Shown piece by piece: positions 21,891-33,373 of a stretch of DNA of 64,000 bases. The DNA is from Cheiracanthium punctorium (Eukaryota > Arthropoda > Arachnida > Araneae > Cheiracanthiidae). The notes under the pieces were generated by a model. The model did no database searches. It was not told the DNA's origin and worked only from the letters and a program-made list of their open reading frames with translations. A program made the translations under genes and the position numbers. Within the stretch, counting starts at the first letter, position 1; every line of letters begins with the position of its first letter. The stretch is from assembly GCA_038373885.1 (NCBI GenBank), contig JAWZYV010013285.1, positions 248,001 through 312,000 of the forward strand, given 5' to 3'.

Positions 21891-22944
21891 CTAGGTGCCA
21901 AGGCTGCTACACTCGTTGCGCTCGCTTTTCGTGTGAGGCATTCGGCCCCTAATAAGGCTTATTCGTAAAAAAAGGCATATGATTTAAAAAGCGCCATTTT
22001 GGCATCAGGTACGATCTTGAAAAACGCTATCTCGAGCTGGGTGAATCTAAATACTACGTGTGTTCCAAAATGTTAGCACCCAGTATTTTGAAATTTTAAA
22101 ATAATTCAAATGTGGATTATAGTAATGCCGGTTAGGTTCAGCTTGGGTATTTGCCACCCGTAGAAATATTTGGCGGCGTTAATTATGCCATTATAGCAAG
22201 TTCAGCTTGGGTACTTGCCAACGCGGCGATGATATATTTCTCGATATATTTCTCGTTGCTAAATAAACCAATCTGCAAAGGGTTATGTATATGAATGTAT
22301 GGGATAACTGTTTTCACGGCAACGTTACATGAACAATGATTATCGGTTATGAGCATGTGTAAATCGTCAAATAATGAAAAGTCGCCATTAGTAGCAAGAC
22401 GTAATAGCTGTTCCGTAGTTTTTAGCAAAGAAAACATAAGAAACACTGTTTTCTTAGAAATAATTTTTAACTATATGTATACGTATACAATTATTATTGG
22501 AAAAAGCATTAGAAAAACGAATTGGTGTCTGTTTTAAACGCCTGTTATCTAAGAGAACTTACTATTTGTTTAATACGCTTTGACTTTTTTATTTCACTTG
22601 CTTTTTAATTTAATGTAAGCTTTGTGAAAATGGTATAATTCTACTTCATGTTGGTTAATTTCACACAGGACTTGCTTTGATACAAAGGCATGAGTGATTT
22701 TATGCTGGCGAAAATTGCCAAGTCTAGCAAACATTATGCTTATATATTTATCAGTTTTTTATTAATATCTTCTAAAATGATTCTAATTTCGAAATTTAAG
22801 TCTGCTTATCGGCTTCCCCATAATTTTCCAAATCCGTGGACACCTTCGTCGAAGCTCAGAAATCACCACGGTTTCGGAGGAGAAAGCAGGACAAGCATTT
22901 GACAGCGGCTACAGCGGCCGTTACCTTTTTTTAGAATAGAGAGA
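21891..22944 (-). mobile_element. Helitron-like family Y, copy 4, with inverted interior
   Basis: Outer parts match copy 2 in the same orientation: CTAGGTGCCAAGGCTGC... at the left, ...CGGCCGTTACCTTTTTTTAGAATAGAGAGA at the right, followed by T. The block about 21980-22440 runs opposite to the block 24050-24460 of copy 2 (for example GTAGAAATATTTGGCGGCGT here versus its complement there). Confidence 0.65.
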
Positions 22945-23008
22945 TTACCTATACTTCCTAAGCCAATTTTAGTTTTAGTACAGTTGCTTTATTAGCTTAC
23001 TTATGATC

Positions 23009-23176
23009 CAGTTGCGTAGCCAGAAATTTTTCATGGAGGGGGGGTTACGACTACTATAACTCATATATATGTATACGTGTGTGTGATAATGTAGTGAAGA
23101 CTATACATTTTCTATGGCAAAAATTTCTCATGGGGTGGTTATGACCCCCCTAACCCCCCCCTTGGCTACGCCCCTG
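23009..23176 (-). mobile_element. hAT-type MITE, CAGTGGCGTAGCC family
   Basis: CAGTTGCGTAGCCAGAAATT at the left and CTTGGCTACGCCCCTG at the right, with the internal phrase GTTACGACTACTATAACTCA... as in the intact copy 45822-45989 read in reverse. No clean target duplication remains. Confidence 0.7.
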
Positions 23177-23632
23177 TGTGATACCCAATATTCAGTTCTA
23201 TCTCTAGATAAATTATTAGAGGCTTCATTTCATTTTTTTTTCCATGTAACTGTAAGTTATTTATCCTATTTTTCATGTTCAAACATTTAATTATGTAAAA
23301 TAAAACAAAATTTAATGTAAAGTTCTTAAACAGAAAAATAAACAATATATAAAGGTCGTTTCTACTATAGGGTTTGCGTTGCTAAAAAGGTTGCAACTAA
23401 AGGCTGACCAATTTAAAAGAGTACCCGATGGTTTCTATTATAACACTAAATCTGACGGAGGCAGCAACTATTCTAACATTGAAATATAAGTGTTTAAACC
23501 TTCTTTAAGTGTGTGAATTCCCAACATCCTCTTTCTGTTGGACTGTTACAACTACATTTGTGAGGTAAAACAGAAAGGAAGACGCACAATCTTACTTAAT
23601 CAATCCTGTGATAATTTTATTTTTGAAAAACA

Positions 23633-24933
23633 CTAGTGGACAAGACCCCTAGACTCTCTACGCTCTTTTTCCATATGAGGCATTCGGCCCCTAATAAGGC
23701 TTTTTCATAAAAAATGCATAATTGCAACAAACAAAACCCAAAGGTTGGATCAGATAGAATGTTACCGAGCTAACACATTGCTTGGTTCTTGCTTGTTCCT
23801 TGAAACATAAAAATTTAAACTTCACACTATTTTTAATTATGTGAAACCTATGGAACACCTTGCGTATTAGCCAATTACGGCGATTTTTCATAACTTGACG
23901 ACTTGCGTAAATGCATAGTTAATAATTAGCTCTAAGAAAACAGTACTTCATATGTTTTCTTAGAGCTAATTAGCTACTTAGAGCTAATTCTAAGAAAACA
24001 GTACTTCATATGTTTTCTTAGATAAAAACTACGAAACAGCTAGGATATCTTGTCACAAATGGCGACTTTTCATTATTTGGCGATTTACACATGCTTACAA
24101 CCTATAATTACTGCTCATGTAAAATTCCCGGAAAACCGTTATCCATATTTTCGTATACATAATCCTTTGCAGATTGGCGTATTTAGCACCACGAATTATA
24201 TCACTTCGCCGAGCTGGCAAATATCCAAAGTGTACTATAACTGCTGTAATGGAATAGTTAACGCCACCAAATATTTCTACTGGTAACAAATACTCCAGCT
24301 GGACCGAACCAGCTTTAAAATAATCTGCATTTTAATTATTTTTCATTGTCAAGATACTGGGTCCTAACATTTTGGAACTCGCGGTTTAGATTAACCCTCC
24401 TTGAAAACATACCATTTTGCCAGATACTACCTAATGCCAAGATGGCGCTTTTAAAATCAGTTGCAATTAGCTATTCTGTTTCGAAAAAACGAATAATCGC
24501 TAATTCTAAACTCCTGTTTTCTAAGCGAACTTACTATTTGAAAATTGTCAACTTTGTCTAACACACTTGAGTTATTTATGTCATATACTTTTTAATTTGG
24601 CGTGAAATGGGTGGAATTCTACTTCATGTTTGTTAATTTCACGCGATTCTATATACTTGGAATTGCTTTGTTGAAAAGGAATGAATGATTTTATGCTGGC
24701 GAAAGTTGCAAAAGCTGGCAACATTATGTTTATTTTTTCAGTTTTTTATTAATATCTTCTTAAAATAATTCGATTTTCGAAATTTAAGTCAGTTTATCAG
24801 GCTCCCCGGAATTTTCCGAATCAGTGAACACCTTAGTCGAAATTCAAATCCCCACGGTTTCGGAGTACATAGCAGAACAATCTTTTGACGACGGTGGCGC
24901 AGGCGGCCGTTACTTTTTTTTAGAATAGAGAGA
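23633..24933 (-). mobile_element. Helitron-like family Y, copy 2, near full length
   Basis: CTAG at 23633 preceded by A, and the TC end (read as GA at 24932-24933) followed by T, so both borders fit a Helitron A-T insertion. The 3' hairpin is degenerate (TGGACAAGACCCC). A duplicated hairpin is present at 23925-24022. No Rep/helicase coding sequence. Confidence 0.65.
23925..24022. repeat. Tandemly duplicated hairpin
   Basis: The unit TCTAAGAAAACAGTACTTCATATGTTTTCTTAGA-like (split here: TCTAAGAAAACA, GTACTTCATATG, TTTTCTTAGA) is itself an inverted repeat and occurs twice, separated by GCTAATTAGCTACTTAGAGCTAAT. It is absent at this point from copies 1 and 3 of the family. Confidence 0.8.
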
Positions 24934-25011
24934 TGCCTATGATCAATATTTAAGAAATAAAGGCATTAGACCGGAGTTTTGGGGACAACCTGTACATGAG
25001 GTATGGGTAAG

Positions 25012-25075
25012 GTGACCATACGTCCCGTTTTGAACGGGACAGTCCTGTTTTTAGGTGGCTTGTCCCGTTGTCTCC
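25012..25075. mobile_element. hAT-type terminal fragment
   Basis: GGTGACCATACGTCCCGTTT followed by a short inverted GAACGGGACAGTCC matches a terminal sequence I know from animal hAT-type elements. No partner end or target duplication was found nearby. Confidence 0.35.
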
Positions 25076-25479
25076 ACAGTTATGGTTATAGTTATGGTTT
25101 CTACAGTTATGATTTATTTTAATTCATAATTTTATTTTAATTCATTTGTAAAGAGCATATCCTCATGTGTGAGGAAAGTTTGGAACTCTTTCTTTCATCT
25201 CGTTTTATTTTAATAATCCAAAGCTTTTTCATATCTCTTTCTTTAGGGAACCGGTGAAAAGATATCCCTATATCTTTTGTCGATGACTTGCATCCAGGAA
25301 ACAACACAATATTGAACCATAATTGCTAATTATTATATCTATTTCTTGTAAGTCAATACACCACGAGGCGATCGAGTCCCACTAACATATATGTAAACAC
25401 TTCGCATGTAAACACGTGACGTAGAAGTGACGTTGCCAACTCATTATCATTCGGGTGGTCCATTGGATCGTATGTCCAA

Positions 25480-26840
25480 TTTTTTTTTTTTTTGGAGTAA
25501 AGGGGTAAACTTTCAGTTCAGCAGGTCTGGGAGTGGAAAACCTCTTAGAAAGCTATTGTTATTAGGTTTTCCTAAGCATATAACATATGAACCGTACGAA
25601 AAGCGTCGGAAGGGGGCACGGGTCCTCCCCTAACTTCGTCTCAAAAAATTTGTTAGATAAGCATTTGTTTGAAAATAAAATTTTAAAAAACTTTCCTTTT
25701 CTGCTCTTATATTCGTATGTGCCCCCCCCCCCCTCAAATCCTTCCTGTGCCCTCCAAAATTTCAGTAGGTCTGGGAGCAGTGATTAAGTCTTCCTTAGGG
25801 AGCTACTGTTATTAGATTATTAGGTCTTGTTACTATAAGCATATAATACATATGAACCATAGCCCTATAGTCGAGGGTGGGGGCGTGTCCCCCCGTTCCC
25901 CCAACTTCCTCTCAAAATCTTTTAAAACAAACATTTGTTTTAAAATTTAAAATGAACTTCCCTTTTCTGCTCTTAAATTAAATATGTGCCCCCCCATTAA
26001 AATCTTTCGTGCGTTCTTCCAAAATTTCAGTTGGTTTGGGAGCGCTGATCAGCTTTCCGCCCTCCTTAGAAAGCTCTTGTTATTAGGTTTTCCTAAGAAT
26101 GTAGTACATATTAACCATAGGCATATATCGGGGGGACACAGGGGGGCACGTTGTCCCCCTCTCCCCCCACCAAAACTTCGCCTCAAAATCTTTTCATTTT
26201 AAAAATTTTGACGGATCGTTTTAACCGTTCCACTTAAAAATGCATAAAGAAACTCCAGACTGCGTCTTTACAAAATATTTTTAAAAAAATTGTCCACTGT
26301 CAAGGTTGTTTAATTTAAACGTTACCTTTTTAAGCGTTTGGTTTAGACATCATTTCTTATTTTCAATCTGCTGTACTGGTTTTAAATACTTCCTGGATAT
26401 TAGGGTGTCTTTAAAACTTTTATTTATTTATTTATTTTAATTTTTTAATGCAATACAAAGTTCTTTATGCAAAAAAGATGTCATTTGGTAAATAAAAGTG
26501 AATAATATTTTCCCTTTTCATAATTAAATAACTCTCACATGTTTACATCAAGTTATATTAATGGTTATAACAGATTTATTGTTATCCTTTTATTCTTATT
26601 GTCTTTTACTCTTATATGAAGTTCAGTATCTGATAATTTACCCTTATAATTTGTAGATCATCATTCTCGCGTATTTCAGCATGTTTTTTAAAAGATTGCT
26701 GTTAAAAAAAATTAACAATTTTATACTCAAGAGAAAGCTTTTATATAAGTTTATCTATAAAAATTTTAAAAAGCATTTCTTTAATCGAATACCGTTTACG
26801 TCATAGTATAATTCGTTTTTACTGATTTCATGATAATTTG
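25480..26840 (+). repeat. Family X repeat with 245-265 bp tandem units
   Basis: Three successive units, each with TTCAG...GGTCTGGGAG, then GAAAGCTxxTGTTATTAGGTTTTCCTAAG, then ATATGAACCATA, a C-run and AACTTCGTCTCAAAA. The TTCAG anchors at 25517, 25761 and 26026 give spacings of 244 and 265. The unique 3' part (26220-26840) includes TTTAAGCGTTTGGTTTAGAC and CTCGCGTATTTCAG. The same family lies in reverse at 32720-32991 + 41639-41990 and at 44868-45420. Confidence 0.65.
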
Positions 26841-26849
26841 GTAAACGGT

Positions 26850-27010
26850 TGAAGTGTGTAAGTCCAGGGTTCTGGCCACCGCGCGGCTCTTTTCTCCAGG
26901 TGTAACATGAATACGCGTTAGAACCGCTCAAAAAGTCCTCCATCCAAGGCATCCCTTAATAAGCAGACAACGCTCATGTAGATCTGCCTTAACCAAAAAA
27001 CCAAAATAAT
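26850..27010 (+). mobile_element. SINE-like copy, family T
   Basis: Shares TTTTCTCCAGGTGTAACATGA and AAAGTCCTCCATCCAAGGCATCC with the other T copies; the tail CTGCCTTAACCAAAAAACCAAAAT is degenerate. Confidence 0.5.
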
Positions 27011-27098
27011 TTTCATGATAATTTACACTATAGTAAAAAGTTTAGTATTTTTAGTAAAAAGTTTAAATAGTAAAAAGTTTAACATTTTTATTAGTAAA

Positions 27099-29044
27099 CT
27101 AGCTGAAGTACCCGTCCTCGACAGGTTAGTGAATGAAAATTTCCAAAAAGCAAAAACTTTCGTCAGCATTGTAGGAGTACACAGAATGGATGTAGTATGT
27201 TGCCAAAGTAAAGAAAGCGAAGTTATAATTTTTATGTATTGTTAAAATATTACAGGTTAGAGAGTAACTAAGTAATATCATTTCATTCGCTTTAGTCGTA
27301 ATTATGTGATGCGCGAATGAATATTTACACATACTGAAATAATTTTCGCAAAATCTCAAAATTTAATAAACATTTTGAAAAATTGGAAGCCTAGAATTTA
27401 AGTTGAGTGACAACCTATCATGTCACCCAAATTCGTTTCATTCCCTGCAGTCTTTATTTCGTGATGCTGGAACAATTTTCAGCATTTTAAAACGATTTTC
27501 GCAAAATCTCAAAATGTAATCAAAATATTTTTAAAATTCAACGCCTATAAATTAAGATTAGTAACTACCTATCATATCACTAAATTTCGTATCGTTCGTA
27601 TTAGTAGTTATTACGTGAAGTTTGAAGAAATCATCATTGAACGTATTTTGAGAGAATTTTCAAAAAATCTCAAAATCTAATAAAAATGTTTAAAAAATTG
27701 GACTCCTATAGTTTATGTGTAGCAACCATCTATCATGTGACCAAATTTCATATCATTCGCTTTAGTCATTATTACTTAATGTGGGAACAAAGATTCACTC
27801 AGTTTTAAACGATTTTCGCAAAATCTCGAAAAATGATCAATTTTTTTTAATTAGATGCTTATAGTTTATGGTGAGTGACCCCCTATCATTTCACCAAATA
27901 TCATTTTTTCACCTTTGCAGTTATTACGTGATGTGCGAAAACAAATTTACGCAGTTTGAAATGATTTTCGCAAAATCTCAAAATCTAGTCAAGATTTTTT
28001 TAAAATTCGACGCCTATGTTTTACGTTGAGTGAGCACCTATCATGACACCCAATTTCATATCATTCGCTTCAGTCGTTTTTACGTGATGCTTGAACACAA
28101 ATTTACGCAGTTTGAAAGGATTTTCGCAAAATCTCAAAATCCAATCAAGATTTTTTGAAAATTCGACGCCTATGTTCTAAGTTGAGTGACCACCTATCAT
28201 GACACCCAATTTCATATTATTCGCTTTAGTCGTTTTTACGTGATGCTTGAACACAAATTTACGCAGTTTGAAAGGATTTTCGCAAAATCTCAAAATCCAA
28301 TCAAGATTTTTTAAAAATTCGACGCCTATGTTTTAAGTTGAGTGACCACCTATCACGACACCCAATTTCATATCATTCGCTTCAGTCGTTTTTACGTGAT
28401 GCTTGAACACAAATTTACGCAGTTTGAAAGGATTTTCGCAAAATCTCAAAATCCAATCAAGATTTTTTGAAAATTCGACGCCTATGTTCTAAGTTGAGTG
28501 ACCACCTATCATGACACCCAATTTCATATTATTCGCTTTAGTCGTTTTTACGTGATGCTTGAACACAAATTTACGCAGTTTGAAAGCGATTTTTCGCAAA
28601 ATCTCGAAAATCTAATCAAGATTTTTTAAAAATTCGACCGCCTATGTTTTAAGTTGAGTGACCACCTATCATGACACCCAATTTCATATCATTCGCTTCT
28701 GTCGTTTTTGCGTGATGCTTGAACACAAATTTACGCAGTTTGAAACGATTTTCGCAAAATCTGAAAATCTAATCAAGATTTTTTAAAAATTGGACGCCTA
28801 TGTTTTAAGTTGAGTGACCACCTATCATGACACCAAATTTCATATCATTCGCTTCAGTCGTTTTTACGTGATGCTTAAATAAAAAAAGCGTCACGGACAG
28901 AATGACAGAAAGACAGAATGACAGACAGACAAACTTTTTTTTGAGGGTCGCATCGGATTCCCGGGTGCTTGAAACGGATAGAAATCGCAAAATTTTTTAT
29001 TTCCAAGAAATGTACAGACAAAAGTCTAATTTTATTTATATAGA
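27099..29044 (-). mobile_element. Helitron A1, made mostly of a 156-bp tandem array
   Basis: On the minus strand it starts TCTATATAAATAAAATTAGA after A and ends ...ACCTGTCGAGGACGGGTACTTCAGCTAG before T. That is a 7 bp-stem hairpin (one mismatch here, perfect in copy A2) 11 bases before CTAG, the standard Helitron 3' terminus. Between short ends lie about ten units of roughly 156 bp, with anchors GATTTTCGCAAAATCT at about 27340, 27494, 27654, 27811, 27963, 28119, 28275, 28431, 28588 and 28747. No Rep/helicase; the GACAGAATGACAGA stretch near the 5' end is simple sequence. ORFs inside are incidental. Confidence 0.85.
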
Positions 29045-30734
29045 TAGATAAAACTTATAATCACTTCCCATCTCTATTATAGAGGGTGTCCTATAAACAC
29101 TGATCTAGGGATTTCTTCTTTAAATATTGATCATAGACAGACAGATAGAACAAATAACAAAGTTACTTAATGGTATCGAATGAAATTTTCAGAACTTAAA
29201 TGCAAATTCATACCAAATTTTTACTTTTTATACAGCCATGTTACAGAAACTCCCAATAAGTAAAATGCGCCCCCATGCATTAAAGAGGCAATGGACGAAG
29301 TATCAGCCTTTCTCATAGAAAAGCTTAGAGATATGTTTAATCAAATTTAGTGAGGGGCAGTACGCTATACAATGTCAGCAATGGTAAAAATATTATTATT
29401 AAAACCATTCGTACAGAACTATTAATTTTAATTACATTTTTAATTACTCGTACAATTACCGTTTACAGTACAGTTTAATTACAGTTTGCGTTTTTTCCGT
29501 TAGCGTTTTTTCGTACATTCGATATGTTGAACATTTTTACAGCATACTCAGTAACGTACGCAGACTTCTTTCACCGGAAGTGGGAATTATATACGAATGA
29601 ATGAAAAAACGCCCCTCAGAATTATAATTTTCAATGTAAGATTCAAAAAAGGGGGGGGGACACGAGGGTATGTGCACCCTCATGACAAAACAAAGTAAAA
29701 CTAAAAAAGATTCACTTATTTTGTAAATTTGGAAGGCATTTATAAAAGAAAGGAGTTACAAAAATGTGCGCACCCCCCCCCCCCAATTTTTTTTTTTTTT
29801 TATGGGTCCGTCTCTGATTTTTTAAATATTGGATATAAGCTTATTTTGATTTGCTTTCAATGGTGCTCTTGGATGTGCAAGGGGGGGCAGGGTGGGGGTG
29901 TCAAGCACCTACCTGCTCCCTGTGTGGGCTTTGAATAAATGTGAAGATGCTATTTAATTTGATTTTGGGTCTGAATTTCTGTAATTCGGTTTTAAGTGCA
30001 TGATTATATATATATGTTTACCCCCTCCTTTTACACATACGAAAACATAAACTCCTGTTGCGGGCGTTTCCAGGTTGCATTAAGTCTTAAATCATAACTT
30101 GCCGAAAACTTACTGTCGGCTTCGCTCCCCACCGTCTAAAAGACGTAAATGCAGTGTTTTTCTTCCTGTGTCCTTCGTTGTTTCCTGGCGCTGTTACCAC
30201 AACTGAGGCTTTTACAGCATACGCATTCAAAGACCTGAGCCGGGAAGCAACGGCGGACACAGAAAGAAATCTCTCAGTCGTCCAGTGAGCCAAATATAGT
30301 CCGAATCCGACGAACGGTCTGGGCGCCTATAGCGAATAAATAAATACAAACGTTAACCGCCCAGAAAAATATTTTTTATGGCACTTAGACCAAGGCATTC
30401 TGTGACTACGCCTCACGTAACCGAAATTTGTGAATCTTCCAACTAACCCCCCCCCCCCCAATTGCATTCACCCGTTACTGGTCACTGCTCCGATCTATCA
30501 ACAAACTGAAACTTTCCTCGGTATTTCTGTCTCAAAGGAATGCGCCTTCCGGGAAGGTCTTCTTACTTCTGGAGAAAGAGATGTCCTCAGGGTTTTGCGT
30601 TTTGAGGAAGGGAGTCTTTTGTTGTTTGGTGTAAGAGAGTTTTCAATGAAATGATCCCACTCCCACTATAATCAGTTGAAAATCGCGATTATTGTACTCG
30701 TAGCAGATCAGCGGTTTCAAAATAATTTAAGAAT

Positions 30735-30735
<1 letters not shown>
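29045..30735. other. Intergenic, low information
   Basis: AT-rich DNA with a G-run (29647), a C-run/T-run (29767-29800), a GGGGGG-rich patch (29881-29900) and a C-run (30448). The segment 30060-30300 is GC-richer and may be a transposon remnant, but I cannot place it. Confidence 0.5.

Positions 30736-30788
<53 letters not shown>
30736..30788. repeat. (TA)n microsatellite
   Basis: An alternating TA run interrupted once, immediately abutting the putative LTR. Confidence 0.95.
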
Positions 30789-30793
<5 letters not shown>

Positions 30794-31441
30794 CAGAACT
30801 ACTCTGCTTGTTTCCTGGGTTCGTCGTACTAAAGTCTGTAGAAAGTTCTAGTAAAAAGTCCACTGGTCAGGATGGAACACAACTTTATTGCTTCTAGAAC
30901 TTCGTAGAACAATCAGCTGTACAAAATTCATAAGCACAATTAAACAGTAATGTGCTTTTAACAGTCCGCTTAGATCAGAAGCTCTCACAAATGCTGTATT
31001 TCTCACACAAAATAAAACACTTTCACTGGCAAAAATTCAGTGAAAATATACGAGAGATAACACTAACAGTCTCTCAAGACTCAGTGATCGAGAATTTACA
31101 CACAGCACTTAAATTCAAAGCTTCATAAACAGCGCGAAACACCGCTTCTATCACAGAGCAAAGCAAGCGTACTCACTTTCAGCTCAGGGCCGGCCCAAGG
31201 GGGGTGCAAATGTAGGCGATCGCCTAAGGCCCGCGCTTATAGAGGCCCCGCTCCTGGGCCATTTTATTGCTATCTCATGAGACATGATAGAGAAGAGGCC
31301 CCGCTCTTGCGCTTCGCCTGGGGCCCCGCATGCCCCTCAGGCCGTCTCTGTTCAGCTTGAACCACACTGAACTGGGGCCTATGAAACACTCATATTTATA
31401 GGTGACGCAGAAGCTATGAGAAACTTCTCGAAGATTCTACA
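30789..31441 (-). mobile_element. Putative solo LTR (retrotransposon), with a MITE inside
   Basis: Read on the minus strand it starts TGTAGAATCTTCGAGAAG and ends GTAGTTCTGCAACA, the TG...CA form. A TATAAATA box lies at 31393-31400, followed by an initiator-like CCCAGTTCAGTGTGG, and AATAAA at 30884-30889 stands near the 3' side. Without the MITE (31185-31350) it is about 480 bp. No internal coding region or second LTR was found. Flanking bases (ATAT / TAAA) do not form a clean target duplication, so the call is tentative. Confidence 0.5.
31185..31350. mobile_element. MITE of the CAGGGCCGGCCC family, inside the LTR
   Basis: Left end CAGGGCCGGCCCAAGGGG; right end degenerate (...CAGGCCGTCTCTG). 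The 7 bases TTCAGCT occur immediately outside both ends (31178-31184 and 31351-31357). The internal GAGGCCCCGCTC phrase occurs twice. Non-coding. The same family as the 51278-53672 element by terminal sequence. Confidence 0.65.
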
Positions 31442-31499
31442 TAAAGCGGGAATTTTAATTACGTCATAGAAGAGAAATGTTAGGCTTTTATGCATGTTA

Positions 31500-32300
31500 A
31501 TGCAGAAAAAGTATCTTTAAGGGGAAAACCCCATTGGGAAAAACGCGCCAAATGACCAAAATATCACCAAATTTGGTCCACGAAATTTGTGGGTCATCAA
31601 AAATAAGTCCCCAAAAGTGAAGTGACCGAAGCCCTAGGACCCATATTTCTCGAGATTTCTAGAAACCTCATAGAAAAACAATGGGAAACCGAAACCCCCG
31701 TATTTCCGGTTCTAGTTGACCGATTTTGATGCAACAAAAAGCAAAATTTAACTATTTGAAACGTGAATACGAATTTTAAACTATTTTAAGCCCCAGAACA
31801 GCGGGTTTCCCCGAAAATTTGTAACAATATATAGAGGTATATGCAAAAATTTCAATGCACACAAAATTCATTCATGAAAATAAATTTTTAAAAATATTGT
31901 AAAATACATAAATTTGTTAATGCAGTAATTATTCTATTTATAAAAGATGCATCCTAGTATTCGTTATTCACTCTAAAATTCGTTATTAAGATGTAACGAT
32001 AAATTTAAATTAATCATTACATAAAATTAGCTAAAAATTATTAAATGGTTTTTGTTGATGTCCAGGATTCAACCGTAAAAGGTCTATAAATAGACAAACA
32101 CGTCCATTATTACGTCCATATGCATGTCTATAAGACGTCATATGGGCGTCCTTTAGTGCCATATTAACGTAAAATAGACGAGAATTGGACGAATCCTGGA
32201 TCTTTAATGGACGTGTCATCTTGTCTATATGCCGTCTTCTAGGCGTGTTCTGGACAAGTTTGTGCTATCTGGGGTATTAATATTTTTACAATAAATGTAT
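31500..32300. repeat. Dispersed repeats of unknown class
   Basis: 31500-31810 has GGTTCTAGTTGACCGATTTTGATGC-type sequence (repeat-like). 32040-32280 is dense in TCCAGGATTC / GGACGTGT / GACGCC / TATAGAC phrases in both orientations, reminiscent of a short inverted-repeat element ending ...TTGTGCTATCTGGGG. I cannot name either. Confidence 0.35.
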
Positions 32301-32719
32301 CAGTTAATATTTGCTTATATGGACGGAACATTCAAAAAGTGAAACACGCACATCTAATAAATGTTCCATTAAAATATTTCTATTTCATATTATTTTACAT
32401 CCTTTTTTTTTCTCCTATAAACAATGATAAATTATTCAAATATATCATATCAAAACTTTTTTTTATCAAGTTTAAAACTTTTATTTTAATTTACAGTGAA
32501 TACTATACAAGGAAAACAATAGTAGAACAGTTTCGATTCAATCATCTCTTTTAATTTATAAAAATATGTATAATAAAACATTAATTTTTCTTCTGAATCA
32601 GCAGAACTTCAGCTCACTACATAAATTCTAACTGACTCCCCGTCACCGCCGATTAATGAGATACTAACTCATTGCTTTTGACTGTCTCTATGCATATGCC
32701 TATAGCAGTTTACCAAATT

Positions 32720-32991
32720 AATTTAGCAAAAAGTAATTATGACGCAAAAGGTTATTAAAAAATCTTTTTAAAGCTTTATAAGATAAACTTATAAAGACTT
32801 TTCTTTTTATAAAACACAAAACTTTAAAGATAAACTTTAAAAAGAAATTCCTGAAATACGCAAGAATGGCGGTATTCAAAAAATTAGAAAGATTGATCTT
32901 CATACCTGAATAAAAGACAATTAAAAAAGGATATAATAATCTATTTTAACAATTACTTAATGTAAAGCTGTGAGAGTTATTTAATTATGAT
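32720..32991 (-). repeat. Family X, reverse copy, distal part
   Basis: In reverse it matches 26530-26810 (TGAGAGTTATTTAATTATGA, CGCGTATTTCAG-like, GCGTCATAATTACTTTTTG). It is cut by the hAT element 32992-41630 at ATTATGAT and continues at 41639. Confidence 0.55.
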
Positions 32992-33341
32992 TAGGGATGT
33001 AACGGATATCCGACTGATTTTTCAATATCCGAAATACCGTCGGATATCCGAATCATAACTACCGAATATCCAGCCATATGCTACTAAAGTTCTATCTATA
33101 ATATGCATGGGACAGAATGGAAAATTATATTTGGACATTCTTGGTGAAGATATACATAAAACAGAGCGATATATTTTTCAACTGGAAAAATAGTAAATTT
33201 AACGCTGGAAATGGATCATTTAAAATAAACACACAATTTCAACATTTGTTCAGTAGTTTTTGAGTACATTTATAACTAGTTAAGCTAACATTTAGAGTTG
33301 ATTTCATGCTGAAAAGTGCCGCTTAGTGGACATTTTCTGAA

Positions 33342-33373
<32 letters not shown>

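Noticed and set aside
27300..28800. Regular repeats that might suggest a CRISPR array
   Set aside because: Units are ~156 bp, contiguous, without spacers, within a Helitron in a eukaryotic genome.
27126..28990. ORFs inside the Helitron array
   Set aside because: They track the repeat unit and its ends, occur likewise in A2, and encode nothing recognisable.
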